NCBI GenBank assembly: GCA_020630915.1 | Contig: JAHDIF010000012.1 | Location: forward strand, 1-64,000 | DNA from: Dokdonia sp. | GTDB lineage: Bacteria; Bacteroidota; Bacteroidia; Flavobacteriales; Flavobacteriaceae | Reading direction: 5' to 3' | Length of the DNA: 64,000 nucleotides | Part shown: in pieces, positions 27,962 through 36,278 of the stretch | How positions within the stretch are numbered: position 1 is the first letter of the stretch | Layout of the letters: each line of letters begins with the position of its first letter | Notes under the pieces: generated by a model | Seen by the model: the letters and a program-made list of their open reading frames with translations, nothing else | Told to the model about the DNA's origin: nothing | Databases searched by the model: none | Made by a program: the position numbers and the translations under genes

Positions 27962-28855
27962 TTACTTCACCTCATATATCAACAAGCGCGCCTGCTTATT
28001 CATAGGGAGCAATAAGATGTTTTTTTCAGGGAGATAGGCAATATCGCCCACACTTTGTCCTACTTGTAGGAGTTTTTCTAAGCTGCCATCCATTCCCATC
28101 AGATGGATGTTACCGCTTTGCCAGTCTGAGATAATGAGTCGATTGTGGTCATAGGGGCGTATGCCATCTAAATTGCCTACAATCTCAGGAGTGACCACGC
28201 TTATTTTTTTGGTACTCATCTCTATTTGAGACACGCGGCCACCCGCAGGATCGCTTCCCCAAGAGGCCACATACATGGTATTGCCTTGTACGAGCAATCC
28301 GTTAGGATTGTCCAATCCAGCATCTGCCAGCCAAAGGCTAAAAGTACCTGTTGCATCCAGTGCATAAATCTCTGAGGTACGCGTGTCTGAGACATACACG
28401 GTACCGTTAGGTCCAATGGCCACATCGTTGAGAAAAGCAATACCGTCTGCGGTGTGTTTTTTAATGATTTTGCCTGTGGTGCGATCTGCTTCTACCAGTT
28501 CGGTCACATCAGACACATAAAGGCGGTCTTTGGTAATCGCAATCCCTTTAGGATCATTGAGTCCTGCGATAAAGGTTTTGTTTAACATCTTGCCATCCAT
28601 ACTTACGGTAGCCACACCGCCATCACCAGGCTCGCGAGCGCCTATCATAGAGGCATAAATACGGTTGTGAGTCGCATCATACACAGCACTCTCACAAGCG
28701 GGTAACTCTAAGACTTCGTGAAGTAGGGTAGCGGTAGGAGTTTTTTGTATTTCTACAGTGGCAGAGGCGCTTACGGCTTTACGAGCGGTTTCTTCTTGTT
28801 TTTTGCAAGAAATTAAAAGCAACACGGCTACTAAAAGGGCAAATACGATTTTCAT
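27962..28855 (-). CDS. SMP-30/gluconolactonase-like beta-propeller lipoprotein
   Basis: Start at 28855 gives a lipoprotein signal (MKIVFALLVAVLLLISC, Cys 17); the frame's earlier start would bury it. The 297-residue product shows beta-propeller repeats, such as DPKGIAITKDRLYVSDV, LNDVAIGPNGTVYVSDT and NPNGLLVQGNTMYVASW, as in the SMP-30/gluconolactonase/NHL class. It is probably on the periplasmic or outer membrane surface. Ligand unknown. The stop of the next gene upstream is 23 bases away, so the two are co-transcribed. Confidence 0.8.
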   Translation of the reverse strand: MKIVFALLVAVLLLISCKKQEETARKAVSASATVEIQKTPTATLLHEVLELPACESAVYDATHNRIYASMIGAREPGDGGVATVSMDGKMLNKTFIAGLNDPKGIAITKDRLYVSDVTELVEADRTTGKIIKKHTADGIAFLNDVAIGPNGTVYVSDTRTSEIYALDATGTFSLWLADAGLDNPNGLLVQGNTMYVASWGSDPAGGRVSQIEMSTKKISVVTPEIVGNLDGIRPYDHNRLIISDWQSGNIHLMGMDGSLEKLLQVGQSVGDIAYLPEKNILLLPMNKQARLLIYEVK

Positions 28856-28878
28856 ATAATTGATTTTTTGTGTGGTTA

Positions 28879-31170
28879 TTATTCTACAATGCGTCCAAAA
28901 GAGGCATCGCCTATGATCACTCGCCAACTCCCACTATGCTTTACGACTTTGGGTGTATTGTTGGAAGGCTGGTTGACGTCATAAAATACGGAAATTTCGG
29001 TATCTCCAATTTTTACATGTTCTATACTTGCCTTATCCCAACTGCTGGGCATTTGTGGGTTAATGTATATGGTTTTGTTGGCGCCGTCAGGTTGTATGCC
29101 AAAAAATTGCTCGACTATTGGAACGGCATAGCCATAAATAGTCCAAGCTTGGGTTATCATTCCGTAGTCTGGAGACACCTCATACATACTGCCAGGTAGT
29201 GCATAAGAGAAGCTGCGCGTCATACGCTGGATATAATTAAGAGCTTGGTCAGGATTGCCATAGTTATTTTCGGCAATTACTTGCACACTTGTAGGTAAGG
29301 TCATCACCGCTCCTGTATATGAAAATTGTTTACTCCCTTTAAAAGAGCCATCATCGCTACCCGCACTTTCGTCACGGTCAATACCCGTGACAAATACCCC
29401 AAAAGGGTTGACAAAACGTTCGGCTGTTTTCAGGGCTTTTTTGGCTTTATTAGGATCTGCAATGCCCATTTCCATAGGGGTATTCACCACCCAATTGTGA
29501 TGCAGGACAAACGGTCTCGGTTCAGAAGAAGGATTGGCTTTAATACGGTCGCGTGTGGCTTTTAGTTCGGTGACGGCCCAAGGTTTGTGTAGGGTATCGG
29601 CTCGTACAATGGCCTCGTCTATAAGGTGCAAGGCTTGGGCATCTGTGCCTATAAAATCTGCATAGGATTCAAATGCTTCACTCCAGAAGTCTTCGTTTAT
29701 TTTTTCCTTTAGCCACTGCGCTTTTTGCACATAGCTAGTAGCAAGTGCCTCTTTGCCTACTATTTTTGCCATTTTAGAGGCATCATCTAAGGCGGCTTGG
29801 GTATAGACCGCGACATCTATCATCTTGCTATCTAGACCGTGTATTTCCATCATCCCAAAACCATCAGGAAATCCATTGCCATTGGCATCACGTTCGGTTA
29901 AGAGCCAGTCTAATCCTTTCTCAATGGCTGGGAAGTAGCGTTCTAAAAAGTCGCGGTCGCCGTTCCAGCGAAAGATATCCCATATTAAACTCGCAAACTG
30001 CGGCGTTTCATTAATATTACCAGGATTAAACACCTTACCGTTGGTACTTATCTCGTGTATGATGCGCCCATTGCCATTTAAGGCATTAGAGACAGAGTCC
30101 AGAAGCGCAATCGTGCTATACACGGCTTCTTGCTGGCCTATCGCCATATATCCTTTAAGGGCATACTCACTATCTACCCCAAACCACCACGGATAGTCCG
30201 GAATTCCTGCCGTGACGCCACGTCCTATTTCAGGCACGTCCCGTATGAGCCAGTCGCTGCTGTATTTTAACCATTCAAAGGCTTGCTGGATGTCTTTGTC
30301 AGGTATGGTGAGTTTGGTTTTTTGGGTAAGAGCAGCGTAGCGTTCTTTTTTTGCTTTCGCGAAAGCGTAATACTCCCCATGAACCTCCCTATACGTAGTC
30401 TGTGCCTCTTCCAGACTGGTATAGCTGCCTGCCACTACAAAATTAATTGTGGTAGATGAATTTGCCTCTAGACTGATGGTGTAAGTGAGCTCTCCTGTGG
30501 CGGCATTATCTAAAAGATAGTCTAATTGATTGTTTGGTTTTTTATCTGAACCGAATAGTGCATACCAAGAGTTATTCTTATCCTTGCAGACAAAAGCCTT
30601 TGTATCTTTCTTATAATAAATCTCGTCTTGAGCATTTTTCATACCCGCTTCTTCACCCAACCAAGTAGGACGAAGATCTGGAATGCCAATAAAGGCGAGT
30701 TCAAACTGATTTGTTTCTGATAATTTATTTTCTAATTCAAATTGAATAAATAGACCTTCCTTTTTATCGGGTACAAATTGCCATCTTGTGATATCGAGAT
30801 TTACTTCCTTTATTGAATATTGGTGTTTATTCGCAAATGGATAATTCGTAAACGTATGAGCCTGATTTAATCCCCAAGCACCACCATCTTTAAGTATGCC
30901 AACCTCAAACCCATCCATCAACTTAATAGGATGATTCCAAATCCCGCCCATTTCTCCTTTTATATGCCAGCCTAATTCTGGGAAACTCCCATCTTGATGT
31001 CCTACCATATACACGCGGTCTCCAGCTGTCACCATAGGTGAGGCGAGATAGGCTGTTTTTCCGGGAATAGACGGGCTGTCTTGTAATAAGGTAGCTAGGG
31101 TTGCAGGCGTATCAGAAGAGGTGCAACTGGCAAATAAGATGGTGAGTAAAGTGAGTAGCAGAAAGCGCAT
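28879..31170 (-). CDS. (alpha/alpha)6 glycoside hydrolase, debranching-enzyme-like lipoprotein
   Basis: A 763-residue lipoprotein (LLTILFASC, Cys near 16). Its C-terminal two-thirds is a six-hairpin glycosidase like the catalytic part of glycogen-debranching and GH63/GH15-related enzymes: GIPDYPWWFGVDSEYALKG, GNGFPDGFGMMEIHG with likely acidic catalytic residues, and TGIDRDESAG. A preceding beta-rich N-terminal domain is usual in this class. Outer-membrane or periplasmic glycan degradation is likely; the substrate cannot be named. An exact GCTTTCGCGAAAGC palindrome at 30353-30366 encodes AFAK. Confidence 0.8.
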   Translation of the reverse strand: MRFLLLTLLTILFASCTSSDTPATLATLLQDSPSIPGKTAYLASPMVTAGDRVYMVGHQDGSFPELGWHIKGEMGGIWNHPIKLMDGFEVGILKDGGAWGLNQAHTFTNYPFANKHQYSIKEVNLDITRWQFVPDKKEGLFIQFELENKLSETNQFELAFIGIPDLRPTWLGEEAGMKNAQDEIYYKKDTKAFVCKDKNNSWYALFGSDKKPNNQLDYLLDNAATGELTYTISLEANSSTTINFVVAGSYTSLEEAQTTYREVHGEYYAFAKAKKERYAALTQKTKLTIPDKDIQQAFEWLKYSSDWLIRDVPEIGRGVTAGIPDYPWWFGVDSEYALKGYMAIGQQEAVYSTIALLDSVSNALNGNGRIIHEISTNGKVFNPGNINETPQFASLIWDIFRWNGDRDFLERYFPAIEKGLDWLLTERDANGNGFPDGFGMMEIHGLDSKMIDVAVYTQAALDDASKMAKIVGKEALATSYVQKAQWLKEKINEDFWSEAFESYADFIGTDAQALHLIDEAIVRADTLHKPWAVTELKATRDRIKANPSSEPRPFVLHHNWVVNTPMEMGIADPNKAKKALKTAERFVNPFGVFVTGIDRDESAGSDDGSFKGSKQFSYTGAVMTLPTSVQVIAENNYGNPDQALNYIQRMTRSFSYALPGSMYEVSPDYGMITQAWTIYGYAVPIVEQFFGIQPDGANKTIYINPQMPSSWDKASIEHVKIGDTEISVFYDVNQPSNNTPKVVKHSGSWRVIIGDASFGRIVE

Positions 31171-31245
31171 AACCGAAGAATTATGTCTCTAAAATACAGC
31201 ATTTCTCCTTAATAATTATCCCATAAATACTATCTTTCGCAGCTA

Positions 31246-31527
31246 ATGAGCAGTCTGAAATCCATACTAAGATCCATTCTAGCGTTTGTAGAAGACGTGT
31301 ATGAAAGTACGCGTAAATCCAATAGAAAACGCACCTGGCATCAGCACGTGGTACCTTATGAAGGCGATTGGGCTGTACGCCGTGAAGGCAACAAACGCAT
31401 TACCTCCAAACACCGTAAGCAAAGCACAGCGATAAACAAAGCCAAGGCCATTGCGAGAAAACGCAAGGCAGATGTGATTATCCATCGTGCAGGTGGTGGT
31501 ATACGAGAGCGCATCTCGTATGATTGA
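31246..31527 (+). CDS. DUF2188 protein
   Basis: A 93-residue basic protein whose C-terminal part matches DUF2188: HVVPYEGDWAVRREGNKRI, then KAKAIARKRKADVIIHR and a Gly-rich end (GGGIRER). DUF2188 proteins are small and widespread with no known function. The N terminus (SLKSILRSILAFVEDVYEST) is an extra helix. It is flanked by genes on the opposite strand, so it is an isolated unit. Confidence 0.85.
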   Translation: MSSLKSILRSILAFVEDVYESTRKSNRKRTWHQHVVPYEGDWAVRREGNKRITSKHRKQSTAINKAKAIARKRKADVIIHRAGGGIRERISYD

Positions 31528-31554
31528 GACGCGCCTTTATGTGTAAGATCAATT

Positions 31555-32454
31555 TTACTCGATAACGGTAGCACCTTTTGGCATCTCAAAATAATTTTTT
31601 TCGGTTTCACCTACATATTTGATATCACTCACGGTAATAGTGGTAATATGCTCGCCCGCTTTTTCATCTTCAGTAAGCCAGTGTGTGTGATAGCCAGTGG
31701 CAAACTCAACCCCATCGACAATCGTAGTCCCTTGAAGTTCCATCAATTTTTCAGGTAGGTGTTTTCCTTTTGGGAAGTATTGAGGATAGGACACAATGTA
31801 CCGTATGACGGCAAGTTTGTGGGTATCTTTTCCAAAATATAGCACATAGTAATCATCTGGCGCATCGCCAGTGCCTGCATCAAAAGTTACCTTTATAGCG
31901 TGATAAGCTGTGCCTTTGTGGGTTTTGTCTTCTAGTTTCTCCAGATTGACACCTTCACCGTCTAAAATAAAAGGCTGCCCTAAAAAGTAGTAAGGCGTTA
32001 AGGCCCAAAAACGCATATCAAAAGCAAAGGCTGTGGAGTCTTTTACTTTTTTCCACGCTTTTTCTCCTGTCCATCCAAACTCCTGCGTACGATCATCTAC
32101 ATTTTGATGTCTTGCTTTGTTGCTCCACGTATCAATGGTTTGATAGGTATTACGACGGGTACTGCCATCTAAAGGAACATAGTCAAACTGAAAAGACAAC
32201 GGCCCATTTTCAAAATGACGTTGCAAACCGCCGTGCGCTTCCATCGCTTGCCAGACAATTTTGCCCGCTTCGCTTTGGTTCAAGCGTTCTTTTGCACTAG
32301 CTACACGGTCTTTTATCCAAGCATCAGGAACGCGAGCGAGTGTATCATTATGAGAAGATACTGCGGTTTCTGGTTGCGTTGGTCCTGTTTGTTCATTACA
32401 CGATAGTAGGAAGAATAGGGTTAGAACAGCAAGAACTCTTGTTAGGTATTTCAT
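31555..32454 (-). CDS. exported lipoprotein, DUF6503-like
   Basis: A 299-residue lipoprotein with signal ending LTLFFLLSC (Cys about 19). The rest is a curved beta-rich domain (WQAMEAHGGLQRHFENGPLSF, GWTGEKAWKK, YHAIKVTFDAGTGD, ITTITVSDIKYV) that resembles the LolA/LolB-like outer-membrane fold, as found in flavobacterial DUF6503 proteins. Function unknown. Divergent from the arginine leader region. Confidence 0.7.
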   Translation of the reverse strand: MKYLTRVLAVLTLFFLLSCNEQTGPTQPETAVSSHNDTLARVPDAWIKDRVASAKERLNQSEAGKIVWQAMEAHGGLQRHFENGPLSFQFDYVPLDGSTRRNTYQTIDTWSNKARHQNVDDRTQEFGWTGEKAWKKVKDSTAFAFDMRFWALTPYYFLGQPFILDGEGVNLEKLEDKTHKGTAYHAIKVTFDAGTGDAPDDYYVLYFGKDTHKLAVIRYIVSYPQYFPKGKHLPEKLMELQGTTIVDGVEFATGYHTHWLTEDEKAGEHITTITVSDIKYVGETEKNYFEMPKGATVIE

Positions 32455-32671
32455 AGTTGTAGATTTATACTCCTTAACGCGGAGTAGTGGTTAGTGTATT
32501 TCTTTTGAGTCTTGCAAATTTCAAAAATCTTACAGGCTTGTTTGTGAAGATTTTCATAAATATGGGCGGTTCACAATGGCAATTAAATTATGAATATCTC
32601 AATTTCTCTGGTATAAAAATTACGATCTCGTAAAAGTGAAATCTATTTCCTCTTTTTTTTTAAAGAGCGCA

Positions 32672-32700
32672 TTGCTATCTCAAATAAGTTGATACCTTTA
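32672..32700 (+). promoter_or_regulatory. predicted promoter of the arginine operon
   Basis: TTG (32672-32674), an 18-base spacer and TACCTTTA (32693-32700) fit the Bacteroidota sigma pattern TTG-N17-19-TAnnTTTG with one mismatch. The leader-peptide ATG lies only eight bases further on, so its 5' untranslated region would be very short. Confidence 0.6.
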
Positions 32701-32708
32701 CATACACA

Positions 32709-32819
32709 ATGAGAGCACTGATTGCACATATATTCATCAGACTATCGGAACACTTTTCCGCTCGTCCTGTTGTGCAATTTATTCCCGTACCCGTACGCCG
32801 CTTTCGCCGTCGCCCTTAA
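32709..32819 (+). CDS. arginine-rich leader peptide upstream of the arginine operon
   Basis: A 36-codon open frame, too short for ordinary gene calling. It begins MRALIAHIFIRLSEHF and ends PVPVRRFRRRP, with five arginines in its last seven codons (CGC CGC TTT CGC CGT CGC CCT). It lies just after a predicted promoter, about 110 bases before the first gene of the arginine pathway, as expected for a transcription- or translation-attenuation peptide whose arginine codons stall ribosomes when charged tRNA-Arg is scarce. The stop overlaps a small palindrome (CCCTTAAGGG). The mechanism is inferred. Confidence 0.7.
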   Translation: MRALIAHIFIRLSEHFSARPVVQFIPVPVRRFRRRP

Positions 32820-32836
32820 GGGTGTACTTCTATTGA

Positions 32837-32860
32837 GGGATGGTAGGTGAGTCCTATCCC
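32837..32860 (+). promoter_or_regulatory. candidate attenuator hairpins after Arg leader
   Basis: Two overlapping, mutually exclusive pairings exist: GGTAGG with CCTA(T)CC around a TGAGT loop (32842-32859), and GGGAT (32837-32841) with ATCCC (32856-32860). No T-run follows, so it is not an ordinary intrinsic terminator; a translational or Rho-dependent switch is possible. Confidence 0.4.
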
Positions 32861-32927
32861 AGTTCGCAAAGAACAGCCGCAAGGCAGCAATTCAACAAAA
32901 CATTCAATTATTTAAATCGTGTATGCT

Positions 32928-33545
32928 ATGCAGTTATTCGTAGCCTCACTTGCGCATAGTAGCTATGCTCAAATTATTTGTGATACCATCGCAGACTCTT
33001 CTAAAGTAAGAGGAACGGGTATCGCCCGTCGTACGCCAGAATATATCATTTCTAAAATGGAAAGTGGCAATGCCGTAATCGCTTTAGACGGAGAGACCTT
33101 TGCTGGTTTTTGTTATATAGAATCTTGGGGTCACGGCAAATTTGTTGCCAATTCTGGACTTATCGTAGCACCTGCTTTTAGAGGGCAAGGTCTTGCTAAG
33201 AAGATTAAAAAGGAGGTTTTTACGCTTTCGCGAAAGCGCTATCCCGATGCAAAAATCTTTGGCATTACAACTGGTCTGGCCGTTATGAAAATCAACAGCG
33301 AATTGGGTTATAAGCCTGTCACCTTTTCTGAACTTACTACAGATCAAAGCTTCTGGAAAGGATGCCAAACCTGCAAGAACTTTGATGTACTGACAAGAAC
33401 AGAGCAAAAGATGTGCCTGTGTACGGGTATGCTATACGATCCTGCGAAAGAGAAGTCCACAACCCCTAAAGCCAAGGTAAAGGCTCCTGTTTTTAAAAGA
33501 TTAAAACGAATTAAAGAACGATTGTTTTTAAAAAAGACGAAGTAG
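32928..33545 (+). CDS. GNAT acyltransferase heading the arginine operon; candidate N-acylglutamate synthase
   Basis: The ATG at 32928 is preferred over a GTG at 32919. The product (205 residues) has a GNAT core with the acyl-CoA motif VAPAFRGQGLAKKIKKE near residues 83-99. It has an unusual cysteine-rich tail, GCQTCKNFDVL then KMCLCTG, that could bind metal. It is the first gene before argG, and no argA or argJ exists in the operon, so it may make N-acetyl- or N-succinylglutamate. That is inference from position. An exact GCTTTCGCGAAAGC (33224-33237) encodes LSRK. The basic C terminus (about 40 residues) is not part of the fold. Confidence 0.8.
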   Translation: MQLFVASLAHSSYAQIICDTIADSSKVRGTGIARRTPEYIISKMESGNAVIALDGETFAGFCYIESWGHGKFVANSGLIVAPAFRGQGLAKKIKKEVFTLSRKRYPDAKIFGITTGLAVMKINSELGYKPVTFSELTTDQSFWKGCQTCKNFDVLTRTEQKMCLCTGMLYDPAKEKSTTPKAKVKAPVFKRLKRIKERLFLKKTK

Positions 33546-33556
33546 AATTAAATAAG

Positions 33557-33592
33557 ATTCCCGCCTTCGCGGGAATGAAAAATATATTTTTC
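33557..33592 (+). repeat. start-proximal double hairpin, argG copy
   Basis: ATTCCCGC-CTTC-GCGGGAAT (33557-33576) is directly followed by the perfect palindrome GAAAAATATATTTTTC (33577-33592), and the argG ATG begins one base later. The proC copy has the same two-part layout; in argC the second part is degraded. Confidence 0.8.
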
Positions 33593-33593
33593 A

Positions 33594-34775
33594 ATGAAAA
33601 AAGTAATACTAGCTTATTCTGGCGGCCTTGATACTAGCTATTGTGTAAAATACTTCACAGCAGCACTGGGTTACGAGGTGCATGCGGTAAGTGTCAATAC
33701 AGGTGGTTTCTCTCCAGAAGAAATCGCACAAAACAAAGAAAAAGCCCTCGCGCTAGGTGCCAGTAGCTACACGAATATAGACGCCATAACCACGTTTTAT
33801 GACACCGTAGTGAAGTACCTCATTTTTGGCAATGTGCTTAAGAATAATAGCTACCCGCTATCTGTAAGTGCAGAGCGTATCGTTCAAGCCATAGAGATTG
33901 CAAAATTTGCCCAATCTAAACAGGCAGATGCGATTGCACACGGCAGTACGGGTGCAGGAAACGATCAAGTACGATTTGATATGACCTTTCAAACTTTGGT
34001 GCCAGAGTTGGAGATTATTACACCTATTCGTGATGAAGGGCTTTCGCGTAAGCAAGAGATCGAGTACTTACAAAGTCACGGCATAGATTGGTCTTGGAAA
34101 AAAGCCCAGTATTCTATCAATCAAGGATTATGGGGATCTAGTGTGGGTGGCGCGCAAACGTTAACCTCACATCTCACCTTGCCCGAAGACGCTTATCCTA
34201 GTCAGTTGCAACAGCAAGGCACAGAAACGGTGACCATAGGCTTTACTAAAGGAGAGCCTACCTCTCTTAATGGCACCGAAGGAATTCCTGTGCAAGTAAT
34301 AGAGCAATTGCAGGCTCTGGCTAGCACCTATGCGATAGGAAGAGGAATGCACGTAGGAGATACCATTATAGGCATTAAAGGAAGAGTAGGTTTTGAAGCC
34401 GCGGCGCCGCTCGTTATTCTGGAAGCTCATAGAACCTTAGAAAAGCATACGCTGTCTAAATGGCAATTACAGCACAAAGAAAATATTGCTTTATGGTACG
34501 GCACGCATTTGCACGAAGGGCTGTACCTAGAACCCGTAATGAGAGATTTTGAGGCCTTTTTAGAAAGTTCGCAACAGCAGGCTACAGGCATTGTAGAAGT
34601 GAAGTTGCATCCCTACAGATTTGAGGTGGTAGGCATCACATCAGATTATGATTTAATGCAATCTAAAGTCGCCAGTTACGGAGAAGAAAACCAGGGCTGG
34701 ACCGCCGCCGAAGCAAAAGGCTTTATTAAGATTTTGAGTAATCAAGGGAAGATTATACAAGCGGTTGGAGATTAG
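33594..34775 (+). CDS. argG: argininosuccinate synthase
   Basis: A 393-residue ATP-dependent ligase joining citrulline and aspartate. The N-terminal PP-loop ATPase motif is ILAYSGGLDTSYCV (residues 4-17) and the HGSTGAGNDQVRFD segment is present, as in the bacterial enzyme. In this operon ArgG acts after deacylation of the acyl-citrulline. The gene follows a hairpin element and its TAG stop codon supplies the first G of a 245-bp tandem array. A variant palindrome GCTTTCGCGTAAGC lies at 34040-34053. Confidence 0.97.
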   Translation: MKKVILAYSGGLDTSYCVKYFTAALGYEVHAVSVNTGGFSPEEIAQNKEKALALGASSYTNIDAITTFYDTVVKYLIFGNVLKNNSYPLSVSAERIVQAIEIAKFAQSKQADAIAHGSTGAGNDQVRFDMTFQTLVPELEIITPIRDEGLSRKQEIEYLQSHGIDWSWKKAQYSINQGLWGSSVGGAQTLTSHLTLPEDAYPSQLQQQGTETVTIGFTKGEPTSLNGTEGIPVQVIEQLQALASTYAIGRGMHVGDTIIGIKGRVGFEAAAPLVILEAHRTLEKHTLSKWQLQHKENIALWYGTHLHEGLYLEPVMRDFEAFLESSQQQATGIVEVKLHPYRFEVVGITSDYDLMQSKVASYGEENQGWTAAEAKGFIKILSNQGKIIQAVGD

Positions 34776-35019
34776 AGGTACGAGGTACGAGGTACAAAGT
34801 ACGAACGACGAAGTAAGAAGTACGAGGTACGAATGACGAAGTACGAGGTTGGAATTACGAGGTACGAGGTACGAACGACGAAGTACGAATGACGAGGTAC
34901 GAGGTACGAATGACGAGGTTGGAATTACGAAATACGAAATACGAATGAAGAGATACGAAGTACGAAAGACGAGGTACGAGGTACGAGGTACGAAAGACGA
35001 GATACGAAAGACGAGGTAC
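34775..35019 (+). repeat. degenerate 7-nt tandem array, 35 units
   Basis: Thirty-five consecutive 7-base units run without a single insertion or deletion. The commonest is GAGGTAC (12 units), then GAAGTAC (4), GAATGAC (3), GAAAGAC (3), and pairs of GAACGAC, GAAATAC, GAGATAC, GAGGTTG and GAATTAC. Bases 1-2 (GA) and 6-7 (AC) are nearly fixed; bases 3-5 vary. GAGGTTG-GAATTAC occurs twice as a pair. The array begins on the last base of the argG stop codon. A 71-codon frame across it is a by-product of the periodicity. Confidence 0.9.
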
Positions 35020-35117
35020 GATCTAACAGCTCATAACAAAGGTGATCGAGTGATTCGACGATAGGAGAATTGTATCGAGATTACCCAAGCAAGAATAAAA
35101 TATAACAGACTACTATT

Positions 35118-35174
35118 CTCTCCCTCTGGGAGACTTGCCTGCCGGCAGGTAGGGAGGTCCCCAGGACAGAGAGG
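35118..35174 (+). repeat. dispersed repeat, CTCTCCCTCTGGGAG...GGACAGAGAGGG (copy 2)
   Basis: In the argG-argC spacer. Left end CTCTCCCTCTGGGAG, inner palindrome CCTGCCGGCAGG, right end GGACAGAGAGGG. Outer CTCTCCCTCTG can pair with the right end. Related to copies at 10755 and 45675. Confidence 0.7.
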
Positions 35175-35205
35175 GCTTATTCACCCTAGATAAACTATAA
35201 ACAAG

Positions 35206-35225
35206 ATTCCCGCATTCGCGGGAAT
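35206..35225 (+). repeat. start-proximal hairpin element, argC copy
   Basis: ATTCCCGC-ATTC-GCGGGAAT, identical stem to argG with one loop change. An ATG overlaps its right arm (35224), but the argC family start is the ATG at 35242, 16 bases beyond the hairpin. Confidence 0.8.
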
Positions 35226-35241
35226 GAAAAATACATATTCT

Positions 35242-36216
35242 ATGAAAAAAATAGGAATTATAGGTGGAGCCGGATATACGGCTGGAGAATTGATACGGAT
35301 TTTAATACATCATCCTAAAGTTGCAATTGCCTTTGTATATAGTACCAGTAATGCGGGAAATGCAATAGGAGCTGTGCATCAGGATTTGGCTTATGTTGAT
35401 ATGCAATTTACAGATCAAGTACAGCTTGATGTAGATCTGGTGTTTTTATGTTTAGGTCACGGTAATTCAGGTAGAATTTTGGAACAATATGCTTTTTCTG
35501 AGGCAACAAAAATTATTGACTTGAGCAATGAATTCAGATTGCAGGAGGATGCATATTTTCAAGGAAAAGATTTTGTGTATGGATTGCCTGAGCTTAACAA
35601 AGAAGCCATTATAAAGGCACAGTATATCGCAAATCCTGGTTGCTTTGCCACAGCCATACAATTGGCTTTGTTGCCACTAGCACAAGCAGGAAAGTTAACA
35701 AACGCAGTACACGTTAATGCGGTAACGGGTGCAACGGGTGCGGGTACCAAGCCATCTGCTACCTCACATTTTGGATGGCGGGATAATAATTTCTCCCATT
35801 ATAAAGCTTTTAATCATCAGCATCTAGAGGAGATTAAAGAATCTCTTGTTCAGTTGCAGCCCGATTTTGCAATCGACATTCATTTTATCCCACAACGGGG
35901 TAATTTTTCCAGAGGGATTTTTGCGACAGTGTATACCACATATGATGGGAGCCTAGAAGAAGCACAAGAATTGTTTGAAGAGTATTATGCGGATAGTTTT
36001 TTCGCGAAAGCGCTAAAAACCCCACTACACCTCAAGCAGGTAGTCAATACCAACTACTGCTTCCTCCAGTTAGAAAGGCACGGTGATCAACTCCTTATTA
36101 CAAGCGTACTTGATAACCTCTTAAAGGGAGCAAGCGGACAAGCAGTAGAGAACATGAACCTAATGTTTGGGTGGGAACAAAGCACAGGATTGCAGTTAAA
36201 AGCAAATTATTTTTAA
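35242..36216 (+). CDS. argC: N-acyl-gamma-glutamyl-phosphate reductase
   Basis: Start at 35242 (MKKIGIIGGAGYTAGELIRIL) because this is the canonical ArgC N terminus; a start at 35224 would add six residues from the hairpin element. The product (324 residues) has the NADP motif GGAGYTAGE, the catalytic Cys in NPGCFATAIQLALLPL, and the HFIPQRGNFSRGI segment. It reduces the acylated glutamyl phosphate to the semialdehyde. A near-palindrome (TTTTTCGCGAAAGC) at 35998-36011 encodes FFAKA. Confidence 0.95.
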   Translation: MKKIGIIGGAGYTAGELIRILIHHPKVAIAFVYSTSNAGNAIGAVHQDLAYVDMQFTDQVQLDVDLVFLCLGHGNSGRILEQYAFSEATKIIDLSNEFRLQEDAYFQGKDFVYGLPELNKEAIIKAQYIANPGCFATAIQLALLPLAQAGKLTNAVHVNAVTGATGAGTKPSATSHFGWRDNNFSHYKAFNHQHLEEIKESLVQLQPDFAIDIHFIPQRGNFSRGIFATVYTTYDGSLEEAQELFEEYYADSFFAKALKTPLHLKQVVNTNYCFLQLERHGDQLLITSVLDNLLKGASGQAVENMNLMFGWEQSTGLQLKANYF

Positions 36217-36221
36217 CAAAA

Positions 36222-36248
36222 TGTCATGCTGAGCTTGTCGAAGCGACA
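36222..36248 (+). repeat. dispersed palindromic repeat, TCATGCTGAGC type
   Basis: A TGTC...GACA-bounded copy of the short flavobacterial repeat containing CATGCTGAGCTTGTCGAAGC, just after the argC stop. Related to 13049-13069 between ilvC and ilvA. Confidence 0.6.
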
Positions 36249-36278
36249 GCCTAATTAATGTGTTAATACAATAATACG

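Noticed and set aside
34775-35019. CRISPR array
   Set aside because: Units are 7 bases with no spacers, and no cas gene is nearby.
34849-35064. 71-codon open frame across the 7-nt array
   Set aside because: The frame is a by-product of the repeat (21-nt periodic RYEVRGT-like peptide). No independent start or family signal.
35242-36216. Start of argC at 35224
   Set aside because: That ATG lies in the hairpin arm and would add residues from the repeat; the conserved ArgC N terminus begins at 35242.
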